This document shows, one piece after another, positions 17,756 through 25,982 of a stretch of DNA of 48,118 nucleotides; the first letter of the stretch is position 1, and the number at the start of each line of letters is the position of its first letter. A program made the position numbers and the translations under genes. A model generated the notes under the pieces. The model had not been told where the DNA came from. It saw only the letters and a list, made by a program, of their open reading frames with translations, and did no database searches. The stretch is from Rhodobacterales bacterium (GTDB lineage: Bacteria > Pseudomonadota > Alphaproteobacteria > Rhodobacterales > Rhodobacteraceae), in contig JAUNVT010000010.1 in assembly GCA_030540655.1 (NCBI GenBank), forward strand, positions 1 to 48,118, in the 5' to 3' direction.

Positions 17756-17843
17756 TTCGTGGCCCTTGCCACGGCAACGCCGTATGAAACCTGAGAGCAG
17801 GTGGTGCGCGGGGCGGCCTTCGTTTTATCTGTAACGCTTGGAA

Positions 17844-18500
17844 TCATTCGCCCGTTGCGACAAGCCGCCAGTTGGGATCATCCGCGCCCATCACGCGCTC
17901 GAACGTCCAGATATCCTTTTGCCGTCTTGATTTGCCCGGCTCGCCCTCGACAATCTTGCCGTCGACGCCGCGAACAACCGATACAAGCTCGCCCACGAAC
18001 CTGACGGTGATATCTGCCGTTCCTGTCGCGCTGTCAAAGCTCGCCGCAGACAGGGTCATGTCGCGGATGCCGATGAACTCCCCCTCGATGGTCAGCCCCT
18101 TTTCCTCACGGATGGCGATCACCTCGGAGAACGAGTTGTAGACGTCTTCTGACAGGAAGGGGCGCACGCTGTCCATTTCGCCGCGTTCGAATGCCATCAG
18201 GATCATCTCATACGCGCCGCGCGCCCCACCGAGGAAATCTGCCACTCCGAAAGAACGCTCGACGCGTTTCATTTCGGCAAGCGCCTCGGCCGAAGTGCTG
18301 TCTTCGGGCACATTGTCAATGATGTCATGATCCGGACCGCCCTCGATCACTTCGAGATTGTGGGCTCGCGGCTTTGGCGCACCCTGCACCTCGCGCGTCG
18401 GCTCGTGTCCTTCGCGGGTTCCCAGAACGCTTCTGAGCCGCAGAATGAGGAAAACCGCGATGCCGGCAAGCACCAGAAGCTGCAAAACGGGCGAATTCAT
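17844..18500 (-). CDS. Tim44/TimA-like membrane-associated protein
   Basis: About 218 residues. A single N-terminal membrane segment (VLQLLVLAGIAVFLILRL) is followed by a charged linker and a C-terminal Tim44-like (NTF2-fold) domain: RGAYEMILMAFERGEMDSVRPFLSEDVYNSF and, near the end, KDIWTFERVMGADDPNWRLVATGE. It is the alphaproteobacterial relative of mitochondrial Tim44, thought to act at the inner membrane. I prefer ATG 18500 because GAGGT lies 5-6 bases upstream; an in-frame ATG at 18518 adds six residues without an SD. It is divergent from fxsA and near secB, which suits a protein-transport role. Confidence 0.88.
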   Translation of the reverse strand: MNSPVLQLLVLAGIAVFLILRLRSVLGTREGHEPTREVQGAPKPRAHNLEVIEGGPDHDIIDNVPEDSTSAEALAEMKRVERSFGVADFLGGARGAYEMILMAFERGEMDSVRPFLSEDVYNSFSEVIAIREEKGLTIEGEFIGIRDMTLSAASFDSATGTADITVRFVGELVSVVRGVDGKIVEGEPGKSRRQKDIWTFERVMGADDPNWRLVATGE

Positions 18501-18611
18501 TGATACCTCATCCGGCAAAGCGTTGAAAAACGTGTGTAGTCGAACATATGTAGGCGTGACGACGCGCCAAGTCCACCGTGGCGCGGCGCAAACCAGAGGA
18601 GTTGTCCCCTT

Positions 18612-19085
18612 ATGTGGCTATTGCTGGCCTTCATCGTCATTCCGCTCATCGAGATCGGCCTGTTTGTCCAGGTGGGCGGGCTCATCGGCCTTTGGCCGAC
18701 CTTGCTGATTGTTCTGTTTACGGCGATGCTCGGCACGTGGCTGGTCCGGACGCAGGGCGCCGTGGCACTGGGCCGTTTGCGCGGATCGCTGTTGAGCCAG
18801 ACGGACCCGACCGAGCCGCTGGCGCATGGGGCGATGATCCTGATTGCCGGCATGCTTCTCCTGACGCCCGGATTCTTCACCGATGCGCTTGGGTTTGCGC
18901 TGCTTGTCCCGGCATTTCGCCGCATCGCTTTCAATTATTTGCGCAAAAGGGTCAGCATCAAGGGTTTTGGCGCCCGCACGCAGGGTGCGCCGCACAGGAC
19001 CGCGCCCGACACGATAGAGGGCGAGTTTCACGAGGTGCCGCGCAGGGGAACGCCCCGTGATCCCTCTGGCTGGACGAGGGATTGA
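18612..19085 (+). CDS. fxsA: FxsA family membrane protein
   Basis: A 157-residue protein starting with hydrophobic MWLLLAFIVIPLIEIGLFVQVG, the FxsA signature. Further membrane segments are at about 27-45 and 73-98, and the cytoplasmic C-terminal tail is basic. E. coli FxsA blocks exclusion of phage T7 by F plasmids when overproduced; its normal role is unknown. An AGAGGAG SD lies upstream. It is followed after 57 bases by secB in the same direction. Confidence 0.92.
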   Translation: MWLLLAFIVIPLIEIGLFVQVGGLIGLWPTLLIVLFTAMLGTWLVRTQGAVALGRLRGSLLSQTDPTEPLAHGAMILIAGMLLLTPGFFTDALGFALLVPAFRRIAFNYLRKRVSIKGFGARTQGAPHRTAPDTIEGEFHEVPRRGTPRDPSGWTRD

Positions 19086-19142
19086 GACAGGCCCGGCGAC
19101 CTGCTATTTGTCGCTCATATTTTGCCCAATAAGGAGATGACG

Positions 19143-19643
19143 ATGGCCGAGCAGGAAAACGGCGCAAACGGTGCGCTTCAACAGCAACCCCAGGTGAAGA
19201 TGAACATCCTGACGCAGTTCGTACGCGACCTGTCGTTTGAGAATATTCTGGCGCAGCGTGGATCAAGCGGCGAAGTGCAGCCCGACATTACCGTCAATGT
19301 TCAGTTGGAGCCAAAAAAGCGCAGCGTTGAAAACCAGTATGAGGTTATCGCCAAGCTCAAGATTCATTCCAAGAACAAGATGAGCGGTGAAGACCTGTTC
19401 ATCATGGAAATGGATTATACGGGCGTGTTCCAGCTTGAAGGCGTGCCGGACGATCAGTTGCATCCGTTTCTGATGATCGAATGTCCGCGGATGATGTTTC
19501 CCTTCTTCCGCCGGATCGTATCGGATGTAACCCGCGACGGAGGTTTCCCGCCGCTGAACCTCGATAATATCGATTTCGTATCGATGTACCGGAATGAAAT
19601 TGCGCGTATTCAGGCGCAAAAGGCGCAAAGCGCCAGCGTCTGA
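19143..19643 (+). CDS. secB: Protein-export chaperone SecB
   Basis: A 166-residue protein with the SecB core QFVRDLSFENILAQ, the LEPKKRSVENQYEV strand, and the C-terminal PPLNLDNIDFVSMYRN motif. It forms a tetramer that holds preproteins unfolded for SecA. ATG 19143 lies 6 bases after AAGGAG. Two in-frame ATGs further upstream overlap or touch the SD, so they are unlikely starts. Confidence 0.97.
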   Translation: MAEQENGANGALQQQPQVKMNILTQFVRDLSFENILAQRGSSGEVQPDITVNVQLEPKKRSVENQYEVIAKLKIHSKNKMSGEDLFIMEMDYTGVFQLEGVPDDQLHPFLMIECPRMMFPFFRRIVSDVTRDGGFPPLNLDNIDFVSMYRNEIARIQAQKAQSASV

Positions 19644-19652
19644 CGTGGTACC

Positions 19653-19687
19653 GGCATTCGGCGTCCTTCGCGGGATGGCCGGATGCC
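19653..19687. terminator. Hairpin between convergent secB and dnaQ
   Basis: GGCATTCGGC (19653-19662) pairs with GCCGGATGCC (19678-19687) with one G:U pair, filling the 46-base gap. It is suitable for ending transcription from both sides. Confidence 0.6.
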
Positions 19688-19689
19688 TG

Positions 19690-20394
19690 TCAATTCTGTT
19701 CCTGCCAGAGTTTTTTCCAAAGTGGCGCGTCGCCCAGCGTGCTGATGAATGCGCGATGCGCCTCGATCTCGGCGGCGGTCAGACGCGGTCGCAGCGGATG
19801 CAGACGGGGACCGGGGCGCCATGCGGTCTGCGGGCGTGCAGCGCCAGTCTTGCTGTCTTCGGCGCTCAGCACCAGGTCCGGTTGGCGACCGCCGATCAGT
19901 TCCAGATAGACTTCGGCCAATATTTCCGAATCGAGCAGGGCACCGTGGAGCGTGCGCGCGGCGTTGTCGATGTTGAACCGGCGACAAAGCGCATCCAGCG
20001 ACGCGGGTGAGCCCGGAAACTTCTTGCGGGCGATGGCGAGAGTGTCGATCGCCTGATCCCACGGCAATGCGGGCAGATTCAGCCAACGCAGTTCCGCGTT
20101 GAGGAATTTCATGTCGAACGCGGCGTTGTGAATGACCAGTCTGGCATCCCCGACAAAGCTCAGGAACGCTTGGGCGATCTCGGCGAACAGAGGCTTGTCA
20201 CGCAGGAAATCGTCACCGAGCCCATGGACCTTGAACGCATCCTCGGGCATTGCGCGCTGTGGATTGATATATTGATGATAGGTGCGCCCCGTGGGCATGT
20301 GATTGAGCAGCTCGACCGCGCCGATTTCGACGATACGGTCGCCCTGATCCGGCTCGAACCCGGTGGTTTCGGTGTCCAGCACGATCTCACGCAT
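19690..20394 (-). CDS. dnaQ: DNA polymerase III epsilon subunit
   Basis: A 234-residue DEDDh 3'-5' exonuclease with D7 and E9 (VLDTETTGFE), D94 (HNAAFDMKFL) and H150/D155 (LHGALLDSEILAEVYLEL). It proofreads for the replicative polymerase. A C-terminal tail with LWKKLW probably contacts alpha. Its start overlaps the coaE stop by 8 bases, and it is last in the leftward maf-aroE-coaE-dnaQ operon, the leading-strand direction away from the proposed oriC. Confidence 0.97.
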   Translation of the reverse strand: MREIVLDTETTGFEPDQGDRIVEIGAVELLNHMPTGRTYHQYINPQRAMPEDAFKVHGLGDDFLRDKPLFAEIAQAFLSFVGDARLVIHNAAFDMKFLNAELRWLNLPALPWDQAIDTLAIARKKFPGSPASLDALCRRFNIDNAARTLHGALLDSEILAEVYLELIGGRQPDLVLSAEDSKTGAARPQTAWRPGPRLHPLRPRLTAAEIEAHRAFISTLGDAPLWKKLWQEQN

Positions 20395-20980
20395 GGGACA
20401 GATCCCTTCTTATGGTAGTGACAATATCCTGCACCTGCGCGCGGGCGTGTTCAACTGTATCGGTGATCACGATCCACGTCGCGCGACGTTGTTTTTCGGC
20501 ATCCGGCATCTGCTTGGCCAGAATGGCCTGAAACTGCGCTTCGGTCATTGTTCCACGCTCCAGAACGCGGGCCTGTTGCATTTCGAGAGGCGCGGTAACG
20601 CAGACGGTCCCGTCAACCATGGCATCGAACCCGCCCTCAAACAGCAAGGGAATATCGAGTACCACGATATCGGCAGTCGTCTGTTCCACAAAAGCCTGCC
20701 GGTCCATTGCGACAAGCGGATGAACGATCCTTTCCAGCCGCGAAAGGGCAGTGGGATCACGCGCGATGATATCCTTCAGAACGTCGCGCGAGACCGCATC
20801 ATCCCCTACGGCATCCGGAAATTCAGCCCGGATTGGCGCGACAGCATCACCCCCTGCCGCATACATCCGGTGCACCGCCGCATCCGCATCCCAAAGCGCG
20901 CAGCCCAGATCCGCAAACATGCGCCCGGTCGTGGATTTGCCCATGCCAATGGATCCGGTCAACCCAAGAATATAGCTCAT
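20387..20980 (-). CDS. coaE: Dephospho-CoA kinase
   Basis: A 197-residue P-loop kinase with GSIGMGKST (9-17), followed by GCALWDADAAVHRMY, the CoA-binding aspartate region, and VLDIPLLFEGG. It catalyses the last step of coenzyme A synthesis. It overlaps aroE by 4 bases and dnaQ by 8, so the operon is tightly coupled. Length is normal. Confidence 0.97.
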   Translation of the reverse strand: MSYILGLTGSIGMGKSTTGRMFADLGCALWDADAAVHRMYAAGGDAVAPIRAEFPDAVGDDAVSRDVLKDIIARDPTALSRLERIVHPLVAMDRQAFVEQTTADIVVLDIPLLFEGGFDAMVDGTVCVTAPLEMQQARVLERGTMTEAQFQAILAKQMPDAEKQRRATWIVITDTVEHARAQVQDIVTTIRRDLSHA

Positions 20981-21804
20981 GCCAGCGCGGCCGCCCGCAC
21001 ATCGGCATCAACTTCGGGTCGTTGACCGAACCATTGCTCGAAGCCCGGCACCGCCTGATGGAGCAACATCCCGAGGCCATCGACAGTCCGACATCCCATC
21101 TGCTGCGCTGCCACCAAAAGCGGGGTTTGAAGCGGCGAATAGACGATATCGGTAACAACCGCATCCTTGTGCAGCCTGTCCAGGTTTACTTCCAGCGGTG
21201 GCTGCCCCGTCATGCCCAGCGAGGTCGTGTTCACCACAGTTGCGCAATGATCCAGCATGGCACCTGCATCGTCCCAATCAAACAGACGCAACCGGTCGCC
21301 AAATTCCTCTCTCAGCGCATCCGCGCGTCCACGGGTGCGGTTACAGAGCAGGATCTCCGGCACACCTGCATCCAGCAGCGCCACAATGACCGCACGCGAT
21401 GCACCCCCGGCTCCCAATACCCCCGCGGGTCCAGCCCCGGCTATCCAGCCGGCGCTCTGCAAGTTCTGGATGAAACCGTAACCATCGGTATTATCCGCTG
21501 TAATCTCTCCCGCTGTCGAAAATACCAGCGTATTAGCCGCGCCGATCCGCTTGGCGCGTTCGGTTACCTTGTCAACCAGTCCAATCACGTGTTCCTTGTG
21601 GGGAATTGTGATGTTCGCTCCAACGAAACCGGCCTTGGGAAGGGCTCTTAATACGTCGGGCAAATGATCTGGGGTGACATCCATGGGGATATAATGTCCG
21701 CGTAATCCCAGGGCGGACAACCAATGCCCGTGTATTCTGGGCGATCTGGAATGGGCAATGGGTGATCCGATCACACCTGCCAATGGGATAGTACTATTTG
21801 TCAT
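20977..21804 (-). CDS. aroE: Shikimate dehydrogenase
   Basis: A 275-residue NADP-dependent enzyme reducing 3-dehydroshikimate. It has the [13 protein letters not shown] substrate loop, the catalytic lysine K70 in [19 protein letters not shown], and the dinucleotide-binding [11 protein letters not shown]. It overlaps maf by 4 bases and coaE by 4 bases. Confidence 0.97.
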   Translation of the reverse strand: MTNSTIPLAGVIGSPIAHSRSPRIHGHWLSALGLRGHYIPMDVTPDHLPDVLRALPKAGFVGANITIPHKEHVIGLVDKVTERAKRIGAANTLVFSTAGEITADNTDGYGFIQNLQSAGWIAGAGPAGVLGAGGASRAVIVALLDAGVPEILLCNRTRGRADALREEFGDRLRLFDWDDAGAMLDHCATVVNTTSLGMTGQPPLEVNLDRLHKDAVVTDIVYSPLQTPLLVAAQQMGCRTVDGLGMLLHQAVPGFEQWFGQRPEVDADVRAAALA

Positions 21805-22403
21805 GTCTCAAGAATTCCACGTGTAATCAGATAATCGAGCATCTCGAGCAGGGGCAGACCCAGAACGTGGAAGTAGTCGCCCTTGACCTGCGTGAACAGG
21901 CGCACACCCTCCTCTTCCAGTTTATAGGCGCCCACGGCATGGCTGATACTGTCCCAGTTGCGGGCCACGTATCCATGCAGATAGGCGTCCGACACATCCC
22001 GCATCTGCATACGGACAATACCGACATATCGCCACACGGGCGCGCCGCCCTCATATATCACGGCCGCCGAAAGAAGCTGATGGGAGTTTCCCCGCATCTG
22101 CTGAAGCTGCGCGAGGGCACCCTCGGGGGTGGCGGGCTTGGACAGGATCGCGCCGTTGAGGTCAAGAATCTGGTCGCAGCCGATCACGAGTGCCGAAGGA
22201 TTGCGTTCGCCTATCTTGCGCGCTTTCAGCTCGGCCAACGTGTCGGCAATATCTCTTGGTGCGGCGCCCTTGGCCTGAAGCGCGTCCAGCGCACCTTGTT
22301 CGTCAACGCGCGCTGATTCCACATCGAACGAAACCCCCGCGCCGTGCAGAAGGCGACGCCGGATGTCGGACGCGGACGCAAGTATGATCCGATGATGGGC
22401 CAT
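21801..22403 (-). CDS. maf: Maf-like nucleotide pyrophosphatase
   Basis: A 200-residue Maf/YhdE/YceF-family protein: [13 protein letters not shown] (7-19), GCDQIL with D77, and [16 protein letters not shown]. Relatives hydrolyse non-canonical or UTP/dTTP-type nucleotides. The start ATG 22403 gives the standard N-terminus; the frame is open upstream across the origin, but that extension ([10 protein letters not shown]...) is not family-like. The start codon overlaps a DnaA-box-like TGTGGACAA (22403-22411), so maf transcription begins within the origin region. Confidence 0.93.
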   Translation of the reverse strand: MAHHRIILASASDIRRRLLHGAGVSFDVESARVDEQGALDALQAKGAAPRDIADTLAELKARKIGERNPSALVIGCDQILDLNGAILSKPATPEGALAQLQQMRGNSHQLLSAAVIYEGGAPVWRYVGIVRMQMRDVSDAYLHGYVARNWDSISHAVGAYKLEEEGVRLFTQVKGDYFHVLGLPLLEMLDYLITRGILET

Positions 22404-22444
22404 GTGGACAACTCCATGAGCAAGTGGCGCATGATTACTCCCTC

Positions 22445-22453
22445 TTATCCACA
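22445..22453 (+). promoter_or_regulatory. DnaA box, perfect
   Basis: TTATCCACA, an exact match to the consensus, 42 bases upstream of the maf start codon. Confidence 0.75.
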
Positions 22454-22584
22454 TTCCGGGTCGCCTGCCATGGAAATGGGTAGAAGTCACCCCGCCCAGC
22501 CTGCGCCCGGCACCGAAATCCCTAGGTGGATTGTATGAATTTGCAGGGTGTAGGAATCGCCGATATGGCAGGTTATCCCTGTGG

Positions 22585-22593
22585 TGTGGATAA
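22585..22593 (-). promoter_or_regulatory. DnaA box, perfect, inverted
   Basis: TGTGGATAA is the exact reverse complement of TTATCCACA. It directly abuts the AT-rich tract beginning AAATTTATCC. Confidence 0.75.
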
Positions 22594-22645
22594 ATTTATC
22601 CTAAAAATTGCACTTTCGTAAAATACTGTTTATAAAGATATAATG
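22590..22645. other. AT-rich putative DNA-unwinding element 1
   Basis: A strongly AT-rich tract (AAATTTATCCTAAAAATTG, then TAAAATACTGTTTATAAAGA) next to the inverted perfect DnaA box. Few G or C bases occur over about 55 bp in an otherwise GC-rich chromosome. Confidence 0.55.
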
Positions 22646-22704
22646 GAGTTCTGTGTTCGCTCATACCGCTGAACGTGGATCACTTCGTCCCCAAGCTCAG
22701 GGCC

Positions 22705-22713
22705 TGTGGACAA
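22705..22713 (-). promoter_or_regulatory. DnaA box, one mismatch
   Basis: TGTGGACAA, reverse complement TTGTCCACA; the same variant as the box at the maf start codon. Confidence 0.6.
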
Positions 22714-22730
22714 ACTTGTGGGCCAAGCGA

Positions 22731-22739
22731 TAATCCACA
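22731..22739 (+). promoter_or_regulatory. DnaA box, one mismatch
   Basis: TAATCCACA, 20 bases before the CATCATCAT run and 31 before the second AT-rich tract. Confidence 0.6.
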
Positions 22740-22769
22740 GCTTTTTGCAGGCCTACCTCATCATCATCC

Positions 22770-22793
22770 TTTTCTATATATAAATTTGTTATT
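22770..22793. other. AT-rich putative DNA-unwinding element 2
   Basis: Only 2 of 24 bases are G or C (TTTTCTATATATAAATTTG onward). It follows the DnaA box and CAT triplets and ends 27 bases before the preferred hemJ start. Confidence 0.5.
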
Positions 22794-22820
22794 GTGCAGA
22801 TGCGGGATCGGAGCAGCCAG

Positions 22821-23270
22821 GTGAGCGAATTTCTTTCAGACCTCTATCCGTGGACCAAATCGCTTCATATTGTGTCGGTGATTGCCTGGATGGCAGGACT
22901 GTTCTATCTGCCGCGTCTTTTCGTCTACCATGTTGAGGTTGCTCAGCGGGGCGATGTGCGGGATGAAATATTTCAGGTGATGGAGCGCAGATTGCTGCGT
23001 GCGATCATGAACCCGGCCATGATCGCCACATGGGTCTTTGGCCTGGCTCTGGTGCTGACCCCGGGAATTGTCGATTGGTCATCGGTATGGCCCTGGTCAA
23101 AGGCAGGGGGCGTGCTTGCCATGACGGTATTCCATCAATGGCTGGCTGTGCGGCGAAAGGATCTGGCAGCCGGAACCTGTGTCGTCAGCGGTCGGACGTT
23201 CCGCATGATGAACGAAGTGCCGACTGTGTTGCTGATCGTCATCGTTTTTTCGGTTGTTCTGAAATTCTAG
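22821..23270 (+). CDS. hemJ: HemJ-type protoporphyrinogen oxidase
   Basis: About 149 residues with four membrane helices (UPF0093/HemJ family). It has WTKSLHIVSVIAWMAGLFYLPRLFVYH with the conserved first-helix histidine (H16), a MERRLLRAIMNPAM block and C-terminal MNEVPTVLLIVIV. It oxidises protoporphyrinogen IX to protoporphyrin IX in the inner membrane. I favour GTG 22821 because GGAG lies 7 bases upstream; ATG 22800 and GTG 22794 are in frame but have no SD and lie in the AT-rich origin edge. In several alphaproteobacteria hemE sits beside the origin here; it is absent from this window. Confidence 0.88.
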   Translation: MSEFLSDLYPWTKSLHIVSVIAWMAGLFYLPRLFVYHVEVAQRGDVRDEIFQVMERRLLRAIMNPAMIATWVFGLALVLTPGIVDWSSVWPWSKAGGVLAMTVFHQWLAVRRKDLAAGTCVVSGRTFRMMNEVPTVLLIVIVFSVVLKF

Positions 23271-23301
23271 GGTTCATTGACTTGGAGCGGCAGCTCGCGT
23301 A

Positions 23302-23332
23302 TTGACACGTCACGCACCCCGTCCGGGATAAT
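23302..23332 (+). promoter_or_regulatory. Candidate sigma-70 promoter for rho
   Basis: TTGACA (23302-23307) and GATAAT (23327-23332), spaced 19 bases, lie 60 bases upstream of the rho start in the 121-base hemJ-rho gap. Both hexamers are close to consensus but the spacing is long. Confidence 0.45.
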
Positions 23333-23391
23333 GCGTTTTCCTGATGAATTACGTGACGTCGGCGCCGAGATGCGCCCAATGAGGCCGATCC

Positions 23392-24666
23392 ATGTCCGAT
23401 GAAGACCGTTTGAACCTGCGTGATCTCAAAGCCCATACCGCCAAGGATCTTCTGGCAATGGCCGAGGAACTGGAGATTGAGAACGCCTCGACCATGCGCA
23501 AGGGCGAGATGATGTTCTCGATCCTGAAAGAGCGGGCCGAGGATGGCTGGACTGTCTTTGGCGACGGCGTCATAGAAGTTTTGCAGGATGGGTTCGGTTT
23601 CCTGCGCTCGCCCGAGGCGAATTACCTGCCCGGGCCGGATGATATCTACGTCTCGCCCGACATCATTAGACGCTATTCGCTGCGCACAGGTGATTCGATC
23701 GAGGGCGAGATGAAACAGCCCGATGACAGCGAACGGTATTTCGCGCTCACCAGCGTGGATCAGATCAATTTCGAGGCTCCCGAGAAGGCGCGTCACAAAA
23801 TCGCATTTGACAACCTGACGCCGCTTTACCCTGATCAGCGGCTGACGCTGGAAATCGATGATCCGACGATCAAGGACAAATCGGCGCGCATCATTGATCT
23901 GGTCGCGCCTATAGGCAAGGGTCAGCGGTCCCTGATTGTGGCGCCTCCGCGCACCGGCAAGACGGTCATACTTCAGAATATCGCCGCCAGCATTGAGCGG
24001 AACCATCCGGAATGCTATCTCATTGTCCTTTTGATTGACGAGCGGCCCGAAGAGGTCACCGATATGCAGCGGTCGGTCAAGGGCGAGGTTGTAAGCTCGA
24101 CCTTCGATGAACCGGCCACGCGGCACGTTGCAGTCGCTGAAATGGTCATTGAAAAAGCAAAGCGTCTTGTTGAACATAAACGAGATGTAGTGATACTTCT
24201 CGATTCCATTACAAGGCTTGGTAGAGCGTATAATACAGTTGTTCCGTCCTCCGGCAAGGTCTTGACCGGAGGTGTTGATGCAAACGCTCTGCAACGTCCC
24301 AAACGTTTTTTTGGAGCGGCCAGGAATATCGAGGAAGGCGGATCGCTGACAATCATTTCAACGGCTCTTATCGACACAGGCAGCCGGATGGACGAGGTGA
24401 TTTTCGAAGAGTTCAAGGGAACGGGCAATTCCGAACTGGTTCTGGATCGCAAGATCGCGGACAAGCGTGTTTTCCCTGCAATTGACATTCTGAAGTCAGG
24501 AACGAGAAAAGAAGATCTTTTAATCGACAAGATGGATCTTCAGAAAACTTTTGTCCTGAGGCGGATTCTTAATCCGATGGGGACTACTGATGCTGTCGAA
24601 TTTCTGATATCAAAGCTGCGGCAGACAAAGACAAATGCCGAATTTTTTGATTCAATGAACACCTGA
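23392..24666 (+). CDS. rho: Transcription termination factor Rho
   Basis: A 424-residue hexameric RNA helicase. An N-terminal Rho helix-bundle is followed by the RNA-binding cold-shock-like domain with DGFGFLR (66-72), Walker [10 protein letters not shown] (184-192), [14 protein letters not shown], and the Q-loop/R-loop region ending near [12 protein letters not shown]. Length is normal. Odd feature: codon use changes inside the gene. Hand count at 23581-23640 gives 39/60 G+C, but 24181-24240 gives 24/60, and the lower value continues downstream through parA. The encoded protein remains orthodox. Confidence 0.97.
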   Translation: MSDEDRLNLRDLKAHTAKDLLAMAEELEIENASTMRKGEMMFSILKERAEDGWTVFGDGVIEVLQDGFGFLRSPEANYLPGPDDIYVSPDIIRRYSLRTGDSIEGEMKQPDDSERYFALTSVDQINFEAPEKARHKIAFDNLTPLYPDQRLTLEIDDPTIKDKSARIIDLVAPIGKGQRSLIVAPPRTGKTVILQNIAASIERNHPECYLIVLLIDERPEEVTDMQRSVKGEVVSSTFDEPATRHVAVAEMVIEKAKRLVEHKRDVVILLDSITRLGRAYNTVVPSSGKVLTGGVDANALQRPKRFFGAARNIEEGGSLTIISTALIDTGSRMDEVIFEEFKGTGNSELVLDRKIADKRVFPAIDILKSGTRKEDLLIDKMDLQKTFVLRRILNPMGTTDAVEFLISKLRQTKTNAEFFDSMNT

Positions 24667-24692
24667 GACTGTTACCAGCGGAAGGAGACGTC

Positions 24693-25979
24693 GTGGAGAC
24701 GATCTTTGCAATGTGCACGGCGCAGGGCAAGGCCGGCGTATCCGTGATTCGTGTGTCGGGCCCGCAAGCCTTTTCTGCATGTGAAATTCTTTGTGGCGAC
24801 ATTCCTCCCCGACGCGTAGCCTCATTGAGGACACTCCGGGATGAAACAGGACTCATGCTGGACCAAGCTTTGGTTCTCACCTTTTCAAGCGCTGCCAGCT
24901 TCACCGGAGAAGAGGTTGTCGAATTTCAAGTTCATGGAAGCATCGCAGTTGTTTCGGCCGTTTTAGCGCGGCTCGGACGAATGCCAGATTTGCGCATGGC
25001 CGTACCGGGTGAATTCACTAGACGCGCACTGGAAAACGGATGTCTCGACCTCACTCAGATCGAGGGTCTCGCGGATCTAATAGATGCTGAAACGGAAATA
25101 CAACGCTGCCAGGCTCTAAAAGTGTTGTCCGGAGATCTGGGAAATCGTGCGGAAGGATGGAGGCGTGATCTGATCCGCGCAACGGCTCTGTTGGAAGCGA
25201 CAATTGATTTTGCAGACGAAGATGTTCCGGTCGATGTGTCGCCTGAGGTATCGGCGTTGATGAACGGTCTGATTCAAGATCTGGAGAAGCAGATTTCAGG
25301 AGTTGTCGCGGCAGAACGCATACGTTCCGGATTTGAAGTCGCGATTGTTGGCGCGCCGAATGTCGGAAAATCGACATTGTTGAATGCTCTCGCGGGGCGT
25401 GACGCTGCTATAACCTCTGACATCGCTGGCACGACGCGGGATGTCATCGAAGTTAGAATGGACCTTGGCGGCCTACCTGTAACATTACTGGACACAGCCG
25501 GCCTCAGAGAGACGACGGATGCAATTGAATCTATCGGAGTAACTCGCGCGATTGAAAGAGCAGGAACAGCAGATCTGCGCGTCATCATGCTGGACTCTGA
25601 CGGTTGGATGCCTATTGATCCGGTAACTGATGATATAGTGCTTACCGCAAAAGGCGACATTCAGAAGGGTGTTTATCCCGGCATTTCAGGTATTACTGGT
25701 GATGGAATTGATTCCTTGATATCGAGGATCAGTGAGATCTTTCGTAACCGCGCAGCAACAGCAGGTATTGCCGTCCGTGCACGTCACCGGGAGGCAATGC
25801 ACCGGGCCGTACGAAGCTTGGTGGCGGCGCAAGGATGGGTTGCCTCTGGCTCTGATTTCGTGGAATTAGCGGCGGAGGAGTTGCGTAGCACTATCCGCGC
25901 GCTCGATTCTCTGGTAGGCCGTGTGGACATTGATCACGTTCTGGACGAAATCTTCGCTAGCTTCTGTCTTGGAAAGTAA
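24693..25979 (+). CDS. mnmE: tRNA modification GTPase MnmE
   Basis: A 428-residue protein: N-terminal tetrahydrofolate-binding domain, helical domain, and inserted G domain with GAPNVGKST (220-228), the IAGTTRD switch and DTAGLRET. The C-terminal catalytic motif is CLGK (425-428) instead of the common CIGK. With MnmG it installs cmnm5 on U34 of certain tRNAs. Start is GTG 24693 with GGAAGGAG upstream. The stop is 3 bases before mnmG, whose product is its partner. Composition is relatively AT-rich. Confidence 0.96.
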   Translation: METIFAMCTAQGKAGVSVIRVSGPQAFSACEILCGDIPPRRVASLRTLRDETGLMLDQALVLTFSSAASFTGEEVVEFQVHGSIAVVSAVLARLGRMPDLRMAVPGEFTRRALENGCLDLTQIEGLADLIDAETEIQRCQALKVLSGDLGNRAEGWRRDLIRATALLEATIDFADEDVPVDVSPEVSALMNGLIQDLEKQISGVVAAERIRSGFEVAIVGAPNVGKSTLLNALAGRDAAITSDIAGTTRDVIEVRMDLGGLPVTLLDTAGLRETTDAIESIGVTRAIERAGTADLRVIMLDSDGWMPIDPVTDDIVLTAKGDIQKGVYPGISGITGDGIDSLISRISEIFRNRAATAGIAVRARHREAMHRAVRSLVAAQGWVASGSDFVELAAEELRSTIRALDSLVGRVDIDHVLDEIFASFCLGK

Positions 25980-25982
25980 GGA

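Larger units (their letters stand above)
22403..22800. other. oriC: Probable chromosomal replication origin (oriC)
   Basis: A roughly 400-base intergenic region between divergent maf and hemJ. It has two perfect DnaA boxes (TTATCCACA at 22445-22453; TGTGGATAA at 22585-22593) and three one-mismatch boxes (22403-22411, 22705-22713, 22731-22739). There are two AT-rich tracts (about 22590-22645 and 22770-22793). A CATCATCAT run (22759-22767) sits between the last box and the second AT tract, recalling the DnaA-trio arrangement. Weaker TTATCC sequences are at 22573 and 22596. Genes point away on both sides, and parS/parAB lie 3-7 kb to the right, as expected near an alphaproteobacterial origin. 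No TTAA-N7-TTAA CtrA box is present, unlike Caulobacter. Confidence 0.8.

Noticed and set aside
22404..22820. CtrA box in the origin, as in Caulobacter
   Set aside because: There is no TTAA in this region, so the TTAA-N7-TTAA motif cannot be present.
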